From NCBI GenBank assembly GCA_963798275.1, contig CAWCTB010000039.1, positions 62,001 to 126,000 on the forward strand: a stretch of 64,000 bases of DNA, written 5' to 3'. Positions within the stretch are counted from its first letter, which is position 1, and each line of letters begins with the position of its first letter. The notes under the pieces were generated by a model. It was not told the origin of the DNA. It did no database searches and worked only from the letters and a program-made list of their open reading frames with translations. The DNA comes from CAWCTB01 sp963798275 (GTDB lineage: Bacteria; Acidobacteriota; Terriglobia; Terriglobales; Acidobacteriaceae). A program made the position numbers and the translations under genes. Positions 18,978 to 29,720 of the stretch are shown here, one piece after another.

Positions 18978-21728
18978 ATGCCGCAAAATCCGGAATCAGA
19001 CAGACTCCAAGAGGCAGGCACGCTCGAGGACTTCAGAACGCAACAGTATTCAGGCACCGGCAAGAAGCCCTGGAGAAAGTGGGGACCCTATCTGAGCGAG
19101 CGCCAGTGGGGAACCGTCCGCGAGGACTACAGCCAGGATGGCAATGCCTGGGACTACTTCACGCATGACCAGGCCCGCTCTCGTGCCTATCACTGGGGCG
19201 AAGACGGCATGGCCGGCATCAGCGATTCTCAGCAGTTGCTGTGCTTCAGCGTGGCCCTGTGGAACGGCAAAGACCCCATCCTTAAGGAACGCATGTTTGG
19301 CCTGACCAACAGCGAAGCCAACCACGGCGAAGACGTTAAAGAATACTATTTCTACCTCGACAGCACGCCGACGCATTCCTACATGAAGTACCTGTACAAG
19401 TATCCGCAAGCGGCATTTCCCTACAGCGATCTGATCGAGACCAACCGGCGGCGCACTCGGAACGACATGGAGTACGAGCTGCTGGATACCGGCGTCTTCA
19501 ACCAGGACCGCTACTTCGATGTATTCGTGGAATACGCCAAGCAGTCTCCGGAAGACCTCCTCATCGAGATCAGCGTGAGTAATCGCGGGCCCGATGCCGC
19601 CAGAATCGATGTCCTGCCGACACTGTGGTTTCGCAACACGTGGACGTGGTGGCCGGGCACACCCAAACCGTCGCTGAAACAGGTTGCCGGCCCGAACGGC
19701 GTAGAAACGATTGCAGCGTCACACGCCGAACTCGGTGAGCGGTATCTGTACTGCGAGGGAGACGTCCCGCTGCTGTTCACGGAAAATGAGACCAACAACG
19801 AGCGGATCTTCGGCACGCCCAACGCTTCGCCTTACGTGAAAGACGGAATTAATGAGTACGTTGTCCACGGAAATCACAACGCGGTCAATCCACAGAAAAC
19901 GGGCACCAAATCCGCGGCGCACTACCAATTGAATGTCGGCGCAGGAAAGACGGCCACCATCCGTCTGCGGTTAAGCGACCTTGCGCCTGCTGCCATCGGC
20001 GATCCGTTCAAGACGTTTGATGGGACCATGCAGACGCGACACAGCGAGGCCGATGAGTTCTACAAATCCATCACTCCGGAGCGTCTCAGCGCAGACGAGG
20101 CGCTGGTGATGCGCCAAGCGCTGGCCGGAATGTTGTGGTCCAAGCAGTATTTCTTCTTCGACGTCGACTTTTGGCTCACGGAACACGGTATCGATCCGTT
20201 AAAGCCGGGCGGACGCTTCTTGCGGAACCGCGAATGGTTCCACATGGTGAACCAGCACATCATCTCGATGCCCGACAAGTGGGAGTATCCCTGGTACGCG
20301 GCGTGGGACCTGGCGTTCCACACCATCGCTCTGTCCACGGTCGATGTGGAGTTCGCCAAAGGACAACTCGACCTGATGCTGCAGGAGTTTTTCATTCACC
20401 CGACCGGTCAGATCCCGGCCTACGAGTGGAACTTCAGCGATGTCAATCCGCCGGTACACGCCTGGGCAACGATTTTCCTGTACCGGACGGAGCAAGCCCT
20501 CAAAGGACAAAGCGACATTGAGTTCCTGAAGCGGTCGTTTGCCAAGCTGGTGTTGAACTTCAGTTGGTGGATCAACCGCAAGGACCGAAATGGCAATAAC
20601 CTCTTTGAGGGCGGTTTCCTCGGTCTGGACAACATCGGCGTCTTCGACCGTAGCGCGCCCCTGCCCACCGGTGGCCACCTGGAGCAGGCTGACGGCACGG
20701 CGTGGGTCTGCATGTTCTGCCAGAACATGGCCGACATCGCCGTGGAGTTGGCAGCTCACGATCCCTTTTATGAAGATATGGCCATGAAGTTTGCGGAGCA
20801 TTTCCTTTGGATTGCGGTCGCCATGAATCAGATGGGACCTGACGGTATGTGGGACGAGGAGGATGGTTTCTACTACGACGTCCTGCGCCTTCCGGATGGC
20901 AGCACCAGACGGCTCAAAGTCCGCTCCATGGTGGGGTTGCTGCCCTTGGCTGCCACCACCGTTATTGAGCCGTGGCAGCGCGAACGGGTCCCGCGAGCGA
21001 CGAACGCGATGCGGGAACGCTTGCAACGTATGCCCGAGTTACTCAAGAGCATCCATGTAACCGGGCCGGGGCATCTCGGGTATGGCGAGCGCGGTATCGT
21101 TGCGCTGGTGAATGAAGACCGGTTGCGCCGTATTCTGACCCGCATGCTCGACGAGAACGAATTTCTCAGTCCTTATGGGATCCGGGCGCTCTCCCGCTAC
21201 CATCTGGACCATCCCTTTATCGTCCATGTGGAAGGCCAGGAATTCCGGGTGAACTATCTTCCGGCAGAATCAGACACGGGTATGTTCGGTGGAAACTCCA
21301 ATTGGCGTGGCCCGATTTGGATGCCGGTAAACGTCATTCTGATCCGTGCCTTGCTGTCGTTCTATCTCTACTACGGCGACAACTTCAAGATCGAGTGCCC
21401 CACCGGCTCGGGCAAATTGATGAACCTGTTCGAGGTGTCCCATGAGATTGCCAGCCGGCTGGAACGGATCTTTCTGCGCGACAAGTCGGGCCGGCGGCCA
21501 GTCTTCGGAGGCGCGGAGAAATTCCAGACCGATCCGCTGTGGAAGGACAACATTCTCTTCTACGAGTACTTCCACGGCGATAACGGCGCGGGCCTGGGGG
21601 CCAGCCATCAGACCGGGTGGACCGGCATAGTCGCGAAGCTGATTGAGCTGTTCGGACGTATCGACGCGCAGCAGCTATTGGATGCGGGTAAAGCAGGCGC
21701 GTTTGCGAAGGGAGAATCCAAGCGGTAG
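18978..21728 (+). CDS. Glycoside hydrolase family 63-like protein
   Basis: The 916-residue protein starts at ATG 18978 behind aaggag. It is an MGG hydrolase/GH63-type (alpha/alpha)6 enzyme: YPWYAAWDLAFHTIAL carries the probable general acid Asp, and SNWRGPIWMPVNVILIRAL and GASHQTGWTG are the C-terminal active-site motifs. The N-terminal portion (ARSRAYHWGEDGMAG, LLCFSVALWNGKDPILKERMFGL) is typical of long cytosolic bacterial GH63-like proteins. No signal peptide is seen, so an intracellular alpha-glucoside or glucosylglycerate-type substrate is more likely than a polymer, but this is inference. No frameshift. Confidence 0.85.
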   Translation: MPQNPESDRLQEAGTLEDFRTQQYSGTGKKPWRKWGPYLSERQWGTVREDYSQDGNAWDYFTHDQARSRAYHWGEDGMAGISDSQQLLCFSVALWNGKDPILKERMFGLTNSEANHGEDVKEYYFYLDSTPTHSYMKYLYKYPQAAFPYSDLIETNRRRTRNDMEYELLDTGVFNQDRYFDVFVEYAKQSPEDLLIEISVSNRGPDAARIDVLPTLWFRNTWTWWPGTPKPSLKQVAGPNGVETIAASHAELGERYLYCEGDVPLLFTENETNNERIFGTPNASPYVKDGINEYVVHGNHNAVNPQKTGTKSAAHYQLNVGAGKTATIRLRLSDLAPAAIGDPFKTFDGTMQTRHSEADEFYKSITPERLSADEALVMRQALAGMLWSKQYFFFDVDFWLTEHGIDPLKPGGRFLRNREWFHMVNQHIISMPDKWEYPWYAAWDLAFHTIALSTVDVEFAKGQLDLMLQEFFIHPTGQIPAYEWNFSDVNPPVHAWATIFLYRTEQALKGQSDIEFLKRSFAKLVLNFSWWINRKDRNGNNLFEGGFLGLDNIGVFDRSAPLPTGGHLEQADGTAWVCMFCQNMADIAVELAAHDPFYEDMAMKFAEHFLWIAVAMNQMGPDGMWDEEDGFYYDVLRLPDGSTRRLKVRSMVGLLPLAATTVIEPWQRERVPRATNAMRERLQRMPELLKSIHVTGPGHLGYGERGIVALVNEDRLRRILTRMLDENEFLSPYGIRALSRYHLDHPFIVHVEGQEFRVNYLPAESDTGMFGGNSNWRGPIWMPVNVILIRALLSFYLYYGDNFKIECPTGSGKLMNLFEVSHEIASRLERIFLRDKSGRRPVFGGAEKFQTDPLWKDNILFYEYFHGDNGAGLGASHQTGWTGIVAKLIELFGRIDAQQLLDAGKAGAFAKGESKR

Positions 21729-22049
21729 CAACCGCTTCCGCCCCGCGGCTGGAACGTTACACCACAAACCCGGGCTCTCGTGTTGAAAGCGCACGCTTGC
21801 CGTGCCGCAAAAGCGCATCCATAGTCGCGGCTTTACAGGCCGCGGAAAAGGCGCGCAGACAAGGTTTGGAAGGGGCACGGCTTCAGCCGCGCCGTCGCAA
21901 GCCCTTTATTTTTGTACTCCCTCGCCGACTTTAGTCGGCGAGGAACCTGGCTCTGGGACTTTTGCCGCGGCCTGTTTAGCCGCTGAGGTGACGACATTCT
22001 CCGCCATGCCGCTGTTTAGGGTTATGGCACGAAATTGCGGGACACCACT
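21729..22049. repeat. Intergenic region with C-TTYA-G hairpins
   Basis: No gene is seen. 21921 to 21942 is a perfect 9-bp stem (ctcgccgac / gtcggcgag) with loop ttta. A second, with one mismatch, covers about 21876 to 21895 (ggcacggc, ttca, gccgcgcc). A more degenerate copy is near 21835. Confidence 0.7.
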
Positions 22050-22280
22050 CTAGATGCCTACCGCCTCGTATTCTCCCTCGCCCGCACCGCGGAAGCGAGG
22101 GCGCCGCCAGCGCCGCCGTTCGTATGGATCGTGATAGGTCGAGAGCCGTTTTCGCCGCAGTGCCAGCCCGGCCCAAACCCCGGCTCCCAGCACCAGCGCG
22201 ACCGCCGCAACCCCCGCGACCATCTTCAGTATTCCCTCCCGCCCCAATTCCTCATCCTTTGTAAGACTGCATCGGAACAT
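22050..22280 (-). CDS. Small single-pass membrane protein
   Basis: The 76-residue product starts at ATG 22280 behind an aggaga site. A single transmembrane helix (ILKMVAGVAAVALVLGAGVWAGLAL) is followed by a very basic, Arg-rich tail (RRKRLSTYHDPYERRRWRRP). No known family was recognised. It is divergent from the porin gene. Confidence 0.6.
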   Translation of the reverse strand: MFRCSLTKDEELGREGILKMVAGVAAVALVLGAGVWAGLALRRKRLSTYHDPYERRRWRRPRFRGAGEGEYEAVGI

Positions 22281-22498
22281 AAGACTCTCCTGGACCACAC
22301 CCTTGCCGCGCACCCTGCGCCAACCAGCGCCCCTATTAAGCATGACACAGTTACGATGCGGAACCCTAATGTGGCGGCCGTGCCCCCAATCGCCGTATTC
22401 AACAATCTGCAACACTCGACATTTACAATTCACCAATCGGTCGCCCCGCACCATCTCGCGAAATCACGCCTCGCGCAGGGGCCCTTGCCAAAGCGTCT

Positions 22499-23912
22499 GT
22501 GCGTTGCGAAGTCCAGTCACCGCGCCGTACCCGCCGCGCCCTCTGCCTCCTGCTTTGCGCGCTGTGCTCCTCTGCGCCGTTGCTGGCCCAGAGCGATCCC
22601 CACGCCGGAACCCCGGAGGACACAACCCAAGGGCCGCAGGCTACTTTCTTCGAGCACTCCAACACCAGCAAGTGGTGGATCTCCGGGCAGGCGAACTTCG
22701 TATTTCAGGCCCATGGCAACTTTTACGCCCAATATAGCGGTCCCAACAGCCTGAAGAACACCTCGGAAAACGCCATCTCCCGCGTCTTGACCTTATACAC
22801 CGGGTACGAATTCACCCCCAGCAACGCCGTCTACCTGGATGTGGAAGAGGCCGGCTGGGGAGGCATCAGCGGTGCTCTGGGACTGGCCGGGTTTACCAAC
22901 CTCGACGTGGTTCGCAACCCGACGCTGGGCGGCGCCCCTTACATCGCCCGCCTCATGTATCAGCACATCTTCTCGTTTTCCCAGGAAAAGATTGAGCAGG
23001 ACAGATCGGCTTTGACGCTGCAAACCAGGCTGCCGGTCAGGCGATTAGAGCTGCGCATCGGCAAGTTTTCGACTGCCGATTTCTTCGACTACAACATCGG
23101 CGGAACCGACAGTCATTACCAGTTCCTGAACTGGGTGATTGACAACAACGGGGCCTGGGACTACGCCGCTGACACCCGCGGCTACACCATGGGAGTGCTC
23201 CTGGACTACGAGGACCGCAACTGGGGATTGCGGTTTGGCGAACTCCTCATGCCCAAAGTCGCCAACGGCCCCGACCTCAGCTGGGACATCGCCAACAGCC
23301 GGGCCGAGAACATCGAGCTCGAGCTCCGTCCCCACGTTGCTGAAGGACAAGGACACCAAGATCCGGTTTCTCAGCTACATCAATCATGCCTTCATGGGCA
23401 ATTACAGTACTTCAATTCTGTTGTACGACGAGGGCCTGGCACCCACACCGGACATCACCGCAACTCGCGTACCCGGCGCGTTGAAGTACGGCTTCGGGCT
23501 GAATTTTCAGCAGGAGTTCGCCAAAGATATGTGGCTCTTTGGCCGCTGGGGCTGGAACGATGGCAAGACCGAGTCATTCGCCTATACCGAAGACGAATCG
23601 GGAATCGAGACTGGCGTCTACCTGGTTGGCACCCGATGGAAGCGCTCTCTCGACCGCGCCGGCGCAGCGTTTGTGTCCAGCGGCATTAAATCGTACCACC
23701 AGCAGTATCTGGCCGACGGGGGGCTGGGTTTCATCCTGGGAGACGGCGGACTCACCTACGGGCGCGAAACCATTGAGGAAGCGTTCTACACCGTTCACGC
23801 CTGGAAGGGGCTGTTCTTCGCTTTCGACCTGCAGCACATCAATAATCCGGGCTACAACCAGGTTCGCGGGCCGGTGACCGTTCCCGGAGTGCGCCTGCAT
23901 CTGGAATTCTAG
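22499..23912 (+). pseudogene. Carbohydrate porin (OprB-like), frameshifted
   Basis: The N-terminal frame has a signal peptide ending SAPLLAQ and reads WWISGQANFVFQAHGNFYA, LTLYTGYEFTPSNAVYLDVE, GLAGFTNLDVVRNPTLG, FDYNIGGTDSHYQFLNW, which resemble the carbohydrate-selective porins of Acidobacteriota. After ENIELELRP it leaves frame; a second frame continues TLLKDKDTKIRFLSYINHAFMG and ends PGVRLHLEF, with the C-terminal Phe of an outer-membrane barrel. Dropping one C from the cccc run at 23330 to 23333 joins both halves into about 470 residues. GTG 22499 is used as start and is uncertain. Probably an intact gene with a homopolymer error. Confidence 0.85.
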
Positions 23913-23983
23913 TCACTCATGCGCCTGGTGACATCTCCGCGCAATTGTGACTGACACAATCTGGGCGCCGCTGTGTTGCGGGC

Positions 23984-24646
23984 CTACTGCACTGCTCGCA
24001 GCGGTTGCGGGGCTTCATCCGCGAACGCCGGCACCAGGATTTCCAGCACCTTCCTGATATCTTCAAAGCCATAGCTGGGGTGCTGGCCTGCGCGACGAAC
24101 TACCACCTGCTCGCGGATCATTCCTTCCACCAAACCGACATAAGCGGCGCGCACCGCATCCCGGTTGACGTCCGGCCGGAGCTGTCCGTCGTTGCGCATG
24201 TCGGTCAGAACGCCGTCCAGGACCTCGGCAAACTGCCGGAACCCCTGGCTGGTCAGGACCTCCGTATTGTCCTTGCGGACACGGCAAGCCTCCAGCATCA
24301 TCAGGTCCTTCAGCTCGACATCCCGCTCGAGTTCCGCAGTCACCGCCTCCAGAATGGCGAAAAGCCGGTCACACGGCGCCATCCCGGAATTGACCGCCTT
24401 CACCCGCTCGGCGATGGTTCCCCACCCGTGATCGAAGATCGCCGTCAGCAAGCCTTGTTTGCTGCCGAAATGCTTCATGAGCTGCGATTCGCTGGTGCCC
24501 GCCTGGCGCGCAATAGCTACCGTACTGGTGTTCTCGTAGCCGTTGCGGGCGAACAGTTGTTTTGCTGAAAGCAGAATACGGTCGTGTGACGACAACACAG
24601 GGAACGACTTCATGGTATTCATTCGCCCTCGGTAAGCCAATGACAT
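23984..24646 (-). CDS. TetR-family transcriptional regulator
   Basis: The 220-residue protein has the TetR helix-turn-helix at about residues 25 to 70: RILLSAKQLFARNGYENTSTVAIARQAGTSESQLMKHFGSKQGLL. The C-terminal ligand domain has no specific family. Starts at ATG 24646, 24622 or 24613 are possible. It is convergent with the porin gene and next to the DsbA-like gene; its target is not evident. Confidence 0.92.
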   Translation of the reverse strand: MSLAYRGRMNTMKSFPVLSSHDRILLSAKQLFARNGYENTSTVAIARQAGTSESQLMKHFGSKQGLLTAIFDHGWGTIAERVKAVNSGMAPCDRLFAILEAVTAELERDVELKDLMMLEACRVRKDNTEVLTSQGFRQFAEVLDGVLTDMRNDGQLRPDVNRDAVRAAYVGLVEGMIREQVVVRRAGQHPSYGFEDIRKVLEILVPAFADEAPQPLRAVQ

Positions 24647-24732
24647 ACCCGTAGTAACACACCTCTCGCCAGAGAGTTGCGACCCCCGCTCGAAGTCGCT
24701 CCCCTCTTCGCCGATCGCAGTTTCTGAACCGA

Positions 24733-25395
24733 TTATTGGGCCTTGCTGGTCTTCTTGGCCGCGGTGCTGGCCGTCTTGCGCTCCTGCGGAGCCGGCCCCG
24801 CCTCCTTGATCGCCTCGTCAATCAATTGGTAGAGCAGGGTCCGATCCACCACCTCCACGAAGGGGCGGCCCCGCGTGGTCTCGCTGACGACATAGATGGT
24901 GGGCGTGTGGTCGATTCCTACCCGCTGGCCAAGCTGGAAATCGGCCCTCACCTTGGCTCCCAGTTCCCCGCTCGGGTCCACCACAAACGGCAGTTGGACC
25001 TTGTGGTCCGAGGCAAACCGCTCCGTCATGCCGTGCAGGTTCTCCCGGGTGACCTGGGGTTGATTCTGAAAGATAAACAGCCGGTATTCATCTCCCAGCT
25101 TCTTCGAAATGGTGTCGAAGTAGCGGGCATTCACCGCGGCCTCGTACGACCAGGTGTGCATCGGCAAGGGAAAGTCGTACTGTATCAGCGGAATGTTGTA
25201 TTTCTCCGCCGCCTGGTGCAGCAGCGGCGCCGCCCGGGCGCAGTCCGGACACTGCAGGTCCTCGAAAACCATCAGCGCCACCTTGGACCCCTTCGGCGGC
25301 CGGAGGACCGAGGTGTCTCCCGCCCAGACCAGGGCGCTCGTCAGCACCATCATCAGTAAAGCAAAACCGAGTTGCCGCATTGCCGGACGATTCAT
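24733..25395 (-). CDS. Secreted DsbA-like thioredoxin-fold protein
   Basis: From ATG 25395 (or 25380) the product has a signal peptide (FALLMMVLTSALVWAG) and a thioredoxin fold with the redox motif FEDLQCPDCARAAP and a cis-Pro region in GIDHTPTIYVV. This is the DsbA/DsbG-like thioredoxin_4 family, acting in periplasmic thiol oxidation or isomerisation. The C-terminus is Ala/Lys/Thr rich. The frame is open to 25515, but that extension has no signal peptide at its N-terminus. Confidence 0.88.
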   Translation of the reverse strand: MNRPAMRQLGFALLMMVLTSALVWAGDTSVLRPPKGSKVALMVFEDLQCPDCARAAPLLHQAAEKYNIPLIQYDFPLPMHTWSYEAAVNARYFDTISKKLGDEYRLFIFQNQPQVTRENLHGMTERFASDHKVQLPFVVDPSGELGAKVRADFQLGQRVGIDHTPTIYVVSETTRGRPFVEVVDRTLLYQLIDEAIKEAGPAPQERKTASTAAKKTSKAQ

Positions 25396-26349
25396 TCGAC
25401 ACAATCCTTGCCGCACACCTGAGTCGAGGGCGCGGTTAATGAATATTTCCATATAGTAACGGAAACCGGAAGTGTAACGGAAACCGAAAGCCGCAGTCTC
25501 GCCCGAGCTCTCCAACGACCGCCACCAGCCGCCAGTGCCAGCTGCCAGCTATCAAGATCGAGACTCCCGCTGGGGCTGAAGCCCGGCATCGTTGACGTCG
25601 ATAACGGCACCGCCCGAAGCCGTCTCCCTTCAGGACGGGTGGTAGCTGGCGGCTGACGGCTGGTAGCTGCGGCTGGCTTAGCTGGTAGCTGCGTAGCTGG
25701 CGGCTGGCGGCTGGTAGCTGTTTGCTAGTAGCTGACAGCTTTCTTCCTCCCGCCACCTCAGTGGTCTTGACATTCCGACATTTTAATATCATATTCACAA
25801 ACCACAAACGTAGAAGTACTATTTTAGCTTTACTACGACTAAAGCTTGACAGCTCAGTGTTCCAAGTGATCGATGAGTTCGGCTCGTCACCGGACCCTAT
25901 CCCTCATCGGCCCATCTCCCAGGGCAGTTGATCGACTCCCATAGATCAACTGGCAAAGCTCGACTGGCATTGATCGAATAGCAAGAAAACTCATAGCGGC
26001 CTCTTATTCCGCTTCGGCCTTCAACCTGTGCGCCGCTCGTCTTTCCGCACAAGCTGATCGCAGATCGCTGAGAACTATTTCTCCGTCCGGAGCCCGCTCC
26101 CGACGGAACAGGGATTCTTTCGTCTTCATATCGGACTGATTCGTTTCGCAGTCGCTGTACGCAGCAGGCAGAGCAGGCCTATCGGGTCTGCGTAAGAGCA
26201 CAGGGCAGAGCCGGTCTTATGGATCTGCCTAAGAGTGCAGGGTAGAGCCGGCCTTTAGGCCGGCGTCAAGTCCGCCTGTAAATACTCAGGGGCTTCAGCC
26301 CCGGAAAACAGCGACGGCAGAACGAACAGAAACCACGAGAGGGGCGAAT
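25396..26349. repeat. Long intergenic region with heptamer repeats and hairpins
   Basis: No convincing gene in about 950 bases. 25641 to 25740 holds degenerate 7-base tandem units of type RGCTGRN (for example ggctggc, agctggt, agctgac). 26247 to 26264 (gccggcc, ttta, ggccggc) and 26289 to 26302 (ggggc, ttca, gcccc) are C-TTYA-G hairpins just upstream of the S74 gene. 25770 to 25870 is AT-rich and could hold a promoter. A 41-codon minus-strand frame near 26004 to 26126 has no support. Confidence 0.7.
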
Positions 26350-29300
26350 ATGAAATCCAAAGCTTGCTTGTCAGTCGTCACGTTGTCTTTGCTTGCGCTG
26401 TTCCTGATGTGCGGACTTTCGGCGTCCGCGCAGGACCAGGTCGCGGCACAGCCCACCACCAGCGCCGTTCCCAACCTCATTCGCTATGGCGGAGTGCTCA
26501 AGGACGCCAACGGCGCCGTGCTCGCTTCCCAGACGGTAGGCATCACCTTCGCCCTCTACAAGCAGCAGGACGGCGGAGTCGCTCTCTGGACCGAGACCCG
26601 CAACGTCACCACCGACGCTGCCGGCCAGTACAGCGTAATGCTGGGCAGCACCAAGCCCGAAGGTGTGCCCGCCGAATTGTTTTCTGACCAGGAGCAGCGC
26701 TGGCTGGCGGTGCAGGTTCAGGGACAGCCCGAGCCCACCCGCGTGCTGCTGGTGAGCGTGCCCTACGCCTTCAAAGCCCACGAAGCGGAAACCCTCGGCG
26801 GCCTGCCCGCGTCAGCCTTCGTCAAGGCCGCAACCACGGATGCGACCAGGGGCACGTCTACCGATGCTGGAACTGCGGTGAACGCGTTGAGTGCCACCGG
26901 GAACACGGGCTCCACCAAAGGTAAAGGCAATGCGCTCCCGCCAGGACCGTGCCTCCCAGTTTCCGGCTATCTCACATATTGGGACGCTACCGGAGCACTT
27001 TGTAAGTCGAGCCTCTTTCAATTGCCCAATGGCTGGATAGGCATTGGTACAACGCAACCTTCGAAGGAACTGGATGTGATGGGGACGATCAACGCCCGCC
27101 ACTGGTATGACATGGGCGTTACGGAGAGGAGGATTGTGAGCGTCCACACCCAAGCCATCCCTGTCATCGCTCCTGCAAACAGCACCAATTTGTTTCTGGG
27201 ATGGGAAGCTGCCGGCCCCGACACCAACGCCCAGAGCAACGGATCATATAACACGTTCACCGGCTTCCAAGCTGGTTTCTTCAACAATCCTCCTGCCTCC
27301 ACTCTACCGTCTGGCAATACCACAACGGCACGCAAAGTGGCTACTTCAACATTAAAGGGAGGCAAAATACCTTCGTCGGCTACCGCGCGGGCTACTTCAA
27401 TACCGCGACGGCAACAGCTTCTTTGGCTACCAGTCTGGTCTTGCCAACCAGAGCGCTGTCCAAAACACCTTCATCGGAAACCAAGCCGGTCTCGCTAACA
27501 CCACCGGGGTCTCCAACGTCTTCATCGGCTACAAGGCGGGCCAAGCTAACATCACCACGGCCGAAAATACCTTCGTCGGGACGGTTGCGGGCTTCAATTC
27601 GAACGTGGGTGGGAACACCTTTCTGGGCTACTCGGCCGGGTCGGGCACCAACACGGGAGGCGGCAACGTCTTCACAGGTACCAACGCGTGCCGCAGTAAT
27701 ACCGCCGGACAGTACAACGCTGTCTATGGATTCCAGGGTGGCTACAATACCAGTTCTTCCACGGATGGGTCTAACAACACTTACTTAGGGACCGGAGCCG
27801 GCAACAGCTTCAACATTATCCACGGAAGCAACAATATCTTCATTGGGCGCTCGGCCGGCGCCTCCGAGCCTAGTGATGTCAACAACAGCATCGAGATCGG
27901 AAATACCGGCTCTAACCCGTACGGCTCCGCCTCAATCCAAATCGGAACCCTAGGCACGCAGATTAACCAGACCTACATCCAAGGTATCTCCAACAGCGGT
28001 CACGCACTGACCAGATGGTAGTGGTCGGCTCGGATGGTCACCTAGGAAGCCAGATGATCACCGGCGGCTTGCTCGGGGGCACCTGCCCTACCGCAGGTTT
28101 CATAACCCAGTGGTTGAATCCCAATACGGTCGGGTGCAGCATCATTTTCCAGGACCCCGCTACGAACAACATTGGTATCGGAAACATTAACCCCTCGAAG
28201 CCTCTCGATGTAAAAGGCGAAATCAACGCCCGGAGTTGGTACGACATCGGGTTCCCGGAGACCCCCGTGTTGACTATCGGTAGTGCGGTTGTGTTTACTG
28301 ACAACAACTTATTTGTAGGTATTGGCGCGGGCACCAACAATCCCGCGACTGGAGCAACCGATAATACCTTCTCGGGCGCTGATGCTGGATACTACAACAC
28401 CGGAAGCCAGAACACTTATTCCGGTTCCCAGGCTGGCTATCACGCAACCACTGGCGTCTACAACACCTTATCCGGCTACCAGGCGGGCTACGGGAATACC
28501 ACTGGCGTGGACAACACGGGATCGTACAACACGTTTACCGGTTACTTGTCTGGTTACTTCAATACCACTGGCACATTCAATACCTTTTCTGGCACCTATT
28601 CGGGCAGGTCAAACACCACCGGTTCGGGTAATGTGTTTTCCGGCCACGCGGCTGGCGACCACAACGAAACCGGAGGTGGGAACAGCTTCTACGGCTACTA
28701 CGCGGGCCTCTTCAATGATGACGGGGGAAATAACACCTGCTTGGGATCATTTACTTGCGAAACCAATATTTCGGGAAGCAGCAACACCGTGGTTGGCGCG
28801 GGAGCTGGCGGTAATTTCAGAGGTAACAACAACATCTTCGTCGGTAACAACGCTGGCTTAAACGACTATTACAACTACCCCATTGGCAGCGACGGCAACA
28901 TTTACGTCGGCAGCCGAGGTTGCACCACCGGTATCGGATGCTACGAGAGCGATATCATCCGTATCGGGAACTTCCTGGATTCGACCTACACTCAACAAAA
29001 CAAAGTTTTCTTCGAGCCCATCCTCGCTCATCCCGGAGGCGGCGATGACATGGTTACAATCAACGTCGCTACTGGCCAACTCGGGCACATTGCGTCGTCG
29101 CGCCGCTTCAAGGAGCAGATCGCGGATATGGGTGACAGCACCAGCGGCCTGATGAAGTTGCGTCCGGTCAGCTTCTTCTACAAGTCGCAGTACGACGATG
29201 GATCCCACGTGCTGCAATACGGCCTGATCGCCGAAGAAGTAGCCAAGGTCTATCCCGAAATGGTTGCGCACGATAAAGAGGGACAGCCCTACTCTGTGAG

Positions 29301-29610
29301 ATACCAGATGCTGGCTCCCATGCTGTTGAACGAGTTCCAGAAGCAGCACGCGGTCGTTACGGCCCAGCAGGACGAGATGCAAGCCCAGAGCCTGCAGATC
29401 AAGGCACAGCAGCAGCAAATGGAAATTCAGGGACAAAAGATGCTGGCCCAGCAGCAGGAGATCGAAGGCCTCAAGTCACAACTACAACTGCAAAACGCCG
29501 CCTTCCAGGAGCGCTTGTCGCGACTGGAATCTCTTGTCACCACCCAGATGCAAACCGCCGCCGCCAAACCACCCCAGGCGACCACCCCCGCCAACGGCGG
29601 CATGCAGTAA
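26350..29610 (+). pseudogene. Large secreted repeat protein with C-terminal S74 chaperone domain, frameshifted
   Basis: From ATG 26350 there is a signal peptide (LSLLALFLMCGLSASAQ) and a beta-rich domain to about residue 150. Two copies of a module follow, each with an IGIG...PSK.LDV.G.INAR.WYD segment and then many repeats of NTF.GY.AG..NTTG.. type. The C-terminus (SSRRFKEQIADMG ... LRPVSFFYKSQYDDGSHVLQYGLIAEEV) is a peptidase S74 intramolecular chaperone, followed by a Gln-rich coiled coil. Such proteins form trimeric fibres whose tip chaperone directs folding. Frames change near 27330, 27405 and 28010, each by one lost base, so the coding region is split in pieces. Repaired length is near 1085 residues. 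Confidence 0.8.
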
Positions 29611-29667
29611 TTCGGAACTGACCCTCGCCGGGCGGAACTCGCAAACGAGTTCCGCCCGGCTTGTCTT

Positions 29668-29713
29668 AGCTGACGGCTGACAGCTGAGAGCTGATGGCTG
29701 GCGGCTGGCAGCT
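29668..29713. repeat. Degenerate heptamer tandem repeat
   Basis: Six successive 7-base units fit RGCTGRN: agctgac, ggctgac, agctgag, agctgat, ggctggc, ggctggc, then agct. It lies between the S74 gene and the convergent CRTAC gene. Confidence 0.8.
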
Positions 29714-29720
29714 CCTCCCC

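Noticed and set aside
25641..25740. CRISPR-like repeat array
   Set aside because: Units are 7 bases, contiguous and degenerate, with no spacers; no cas genes in the window.
26004..26201. 65-codon minus-strand frame
   Set aside because: Lies in repeat-rich intergenic DNA with no ribosome site or family match.
26350..29610. Prophage tail-spike gene
   Set aside because: It has a signal peptide, and no phage structural, lysis or integrase genes are nearby.
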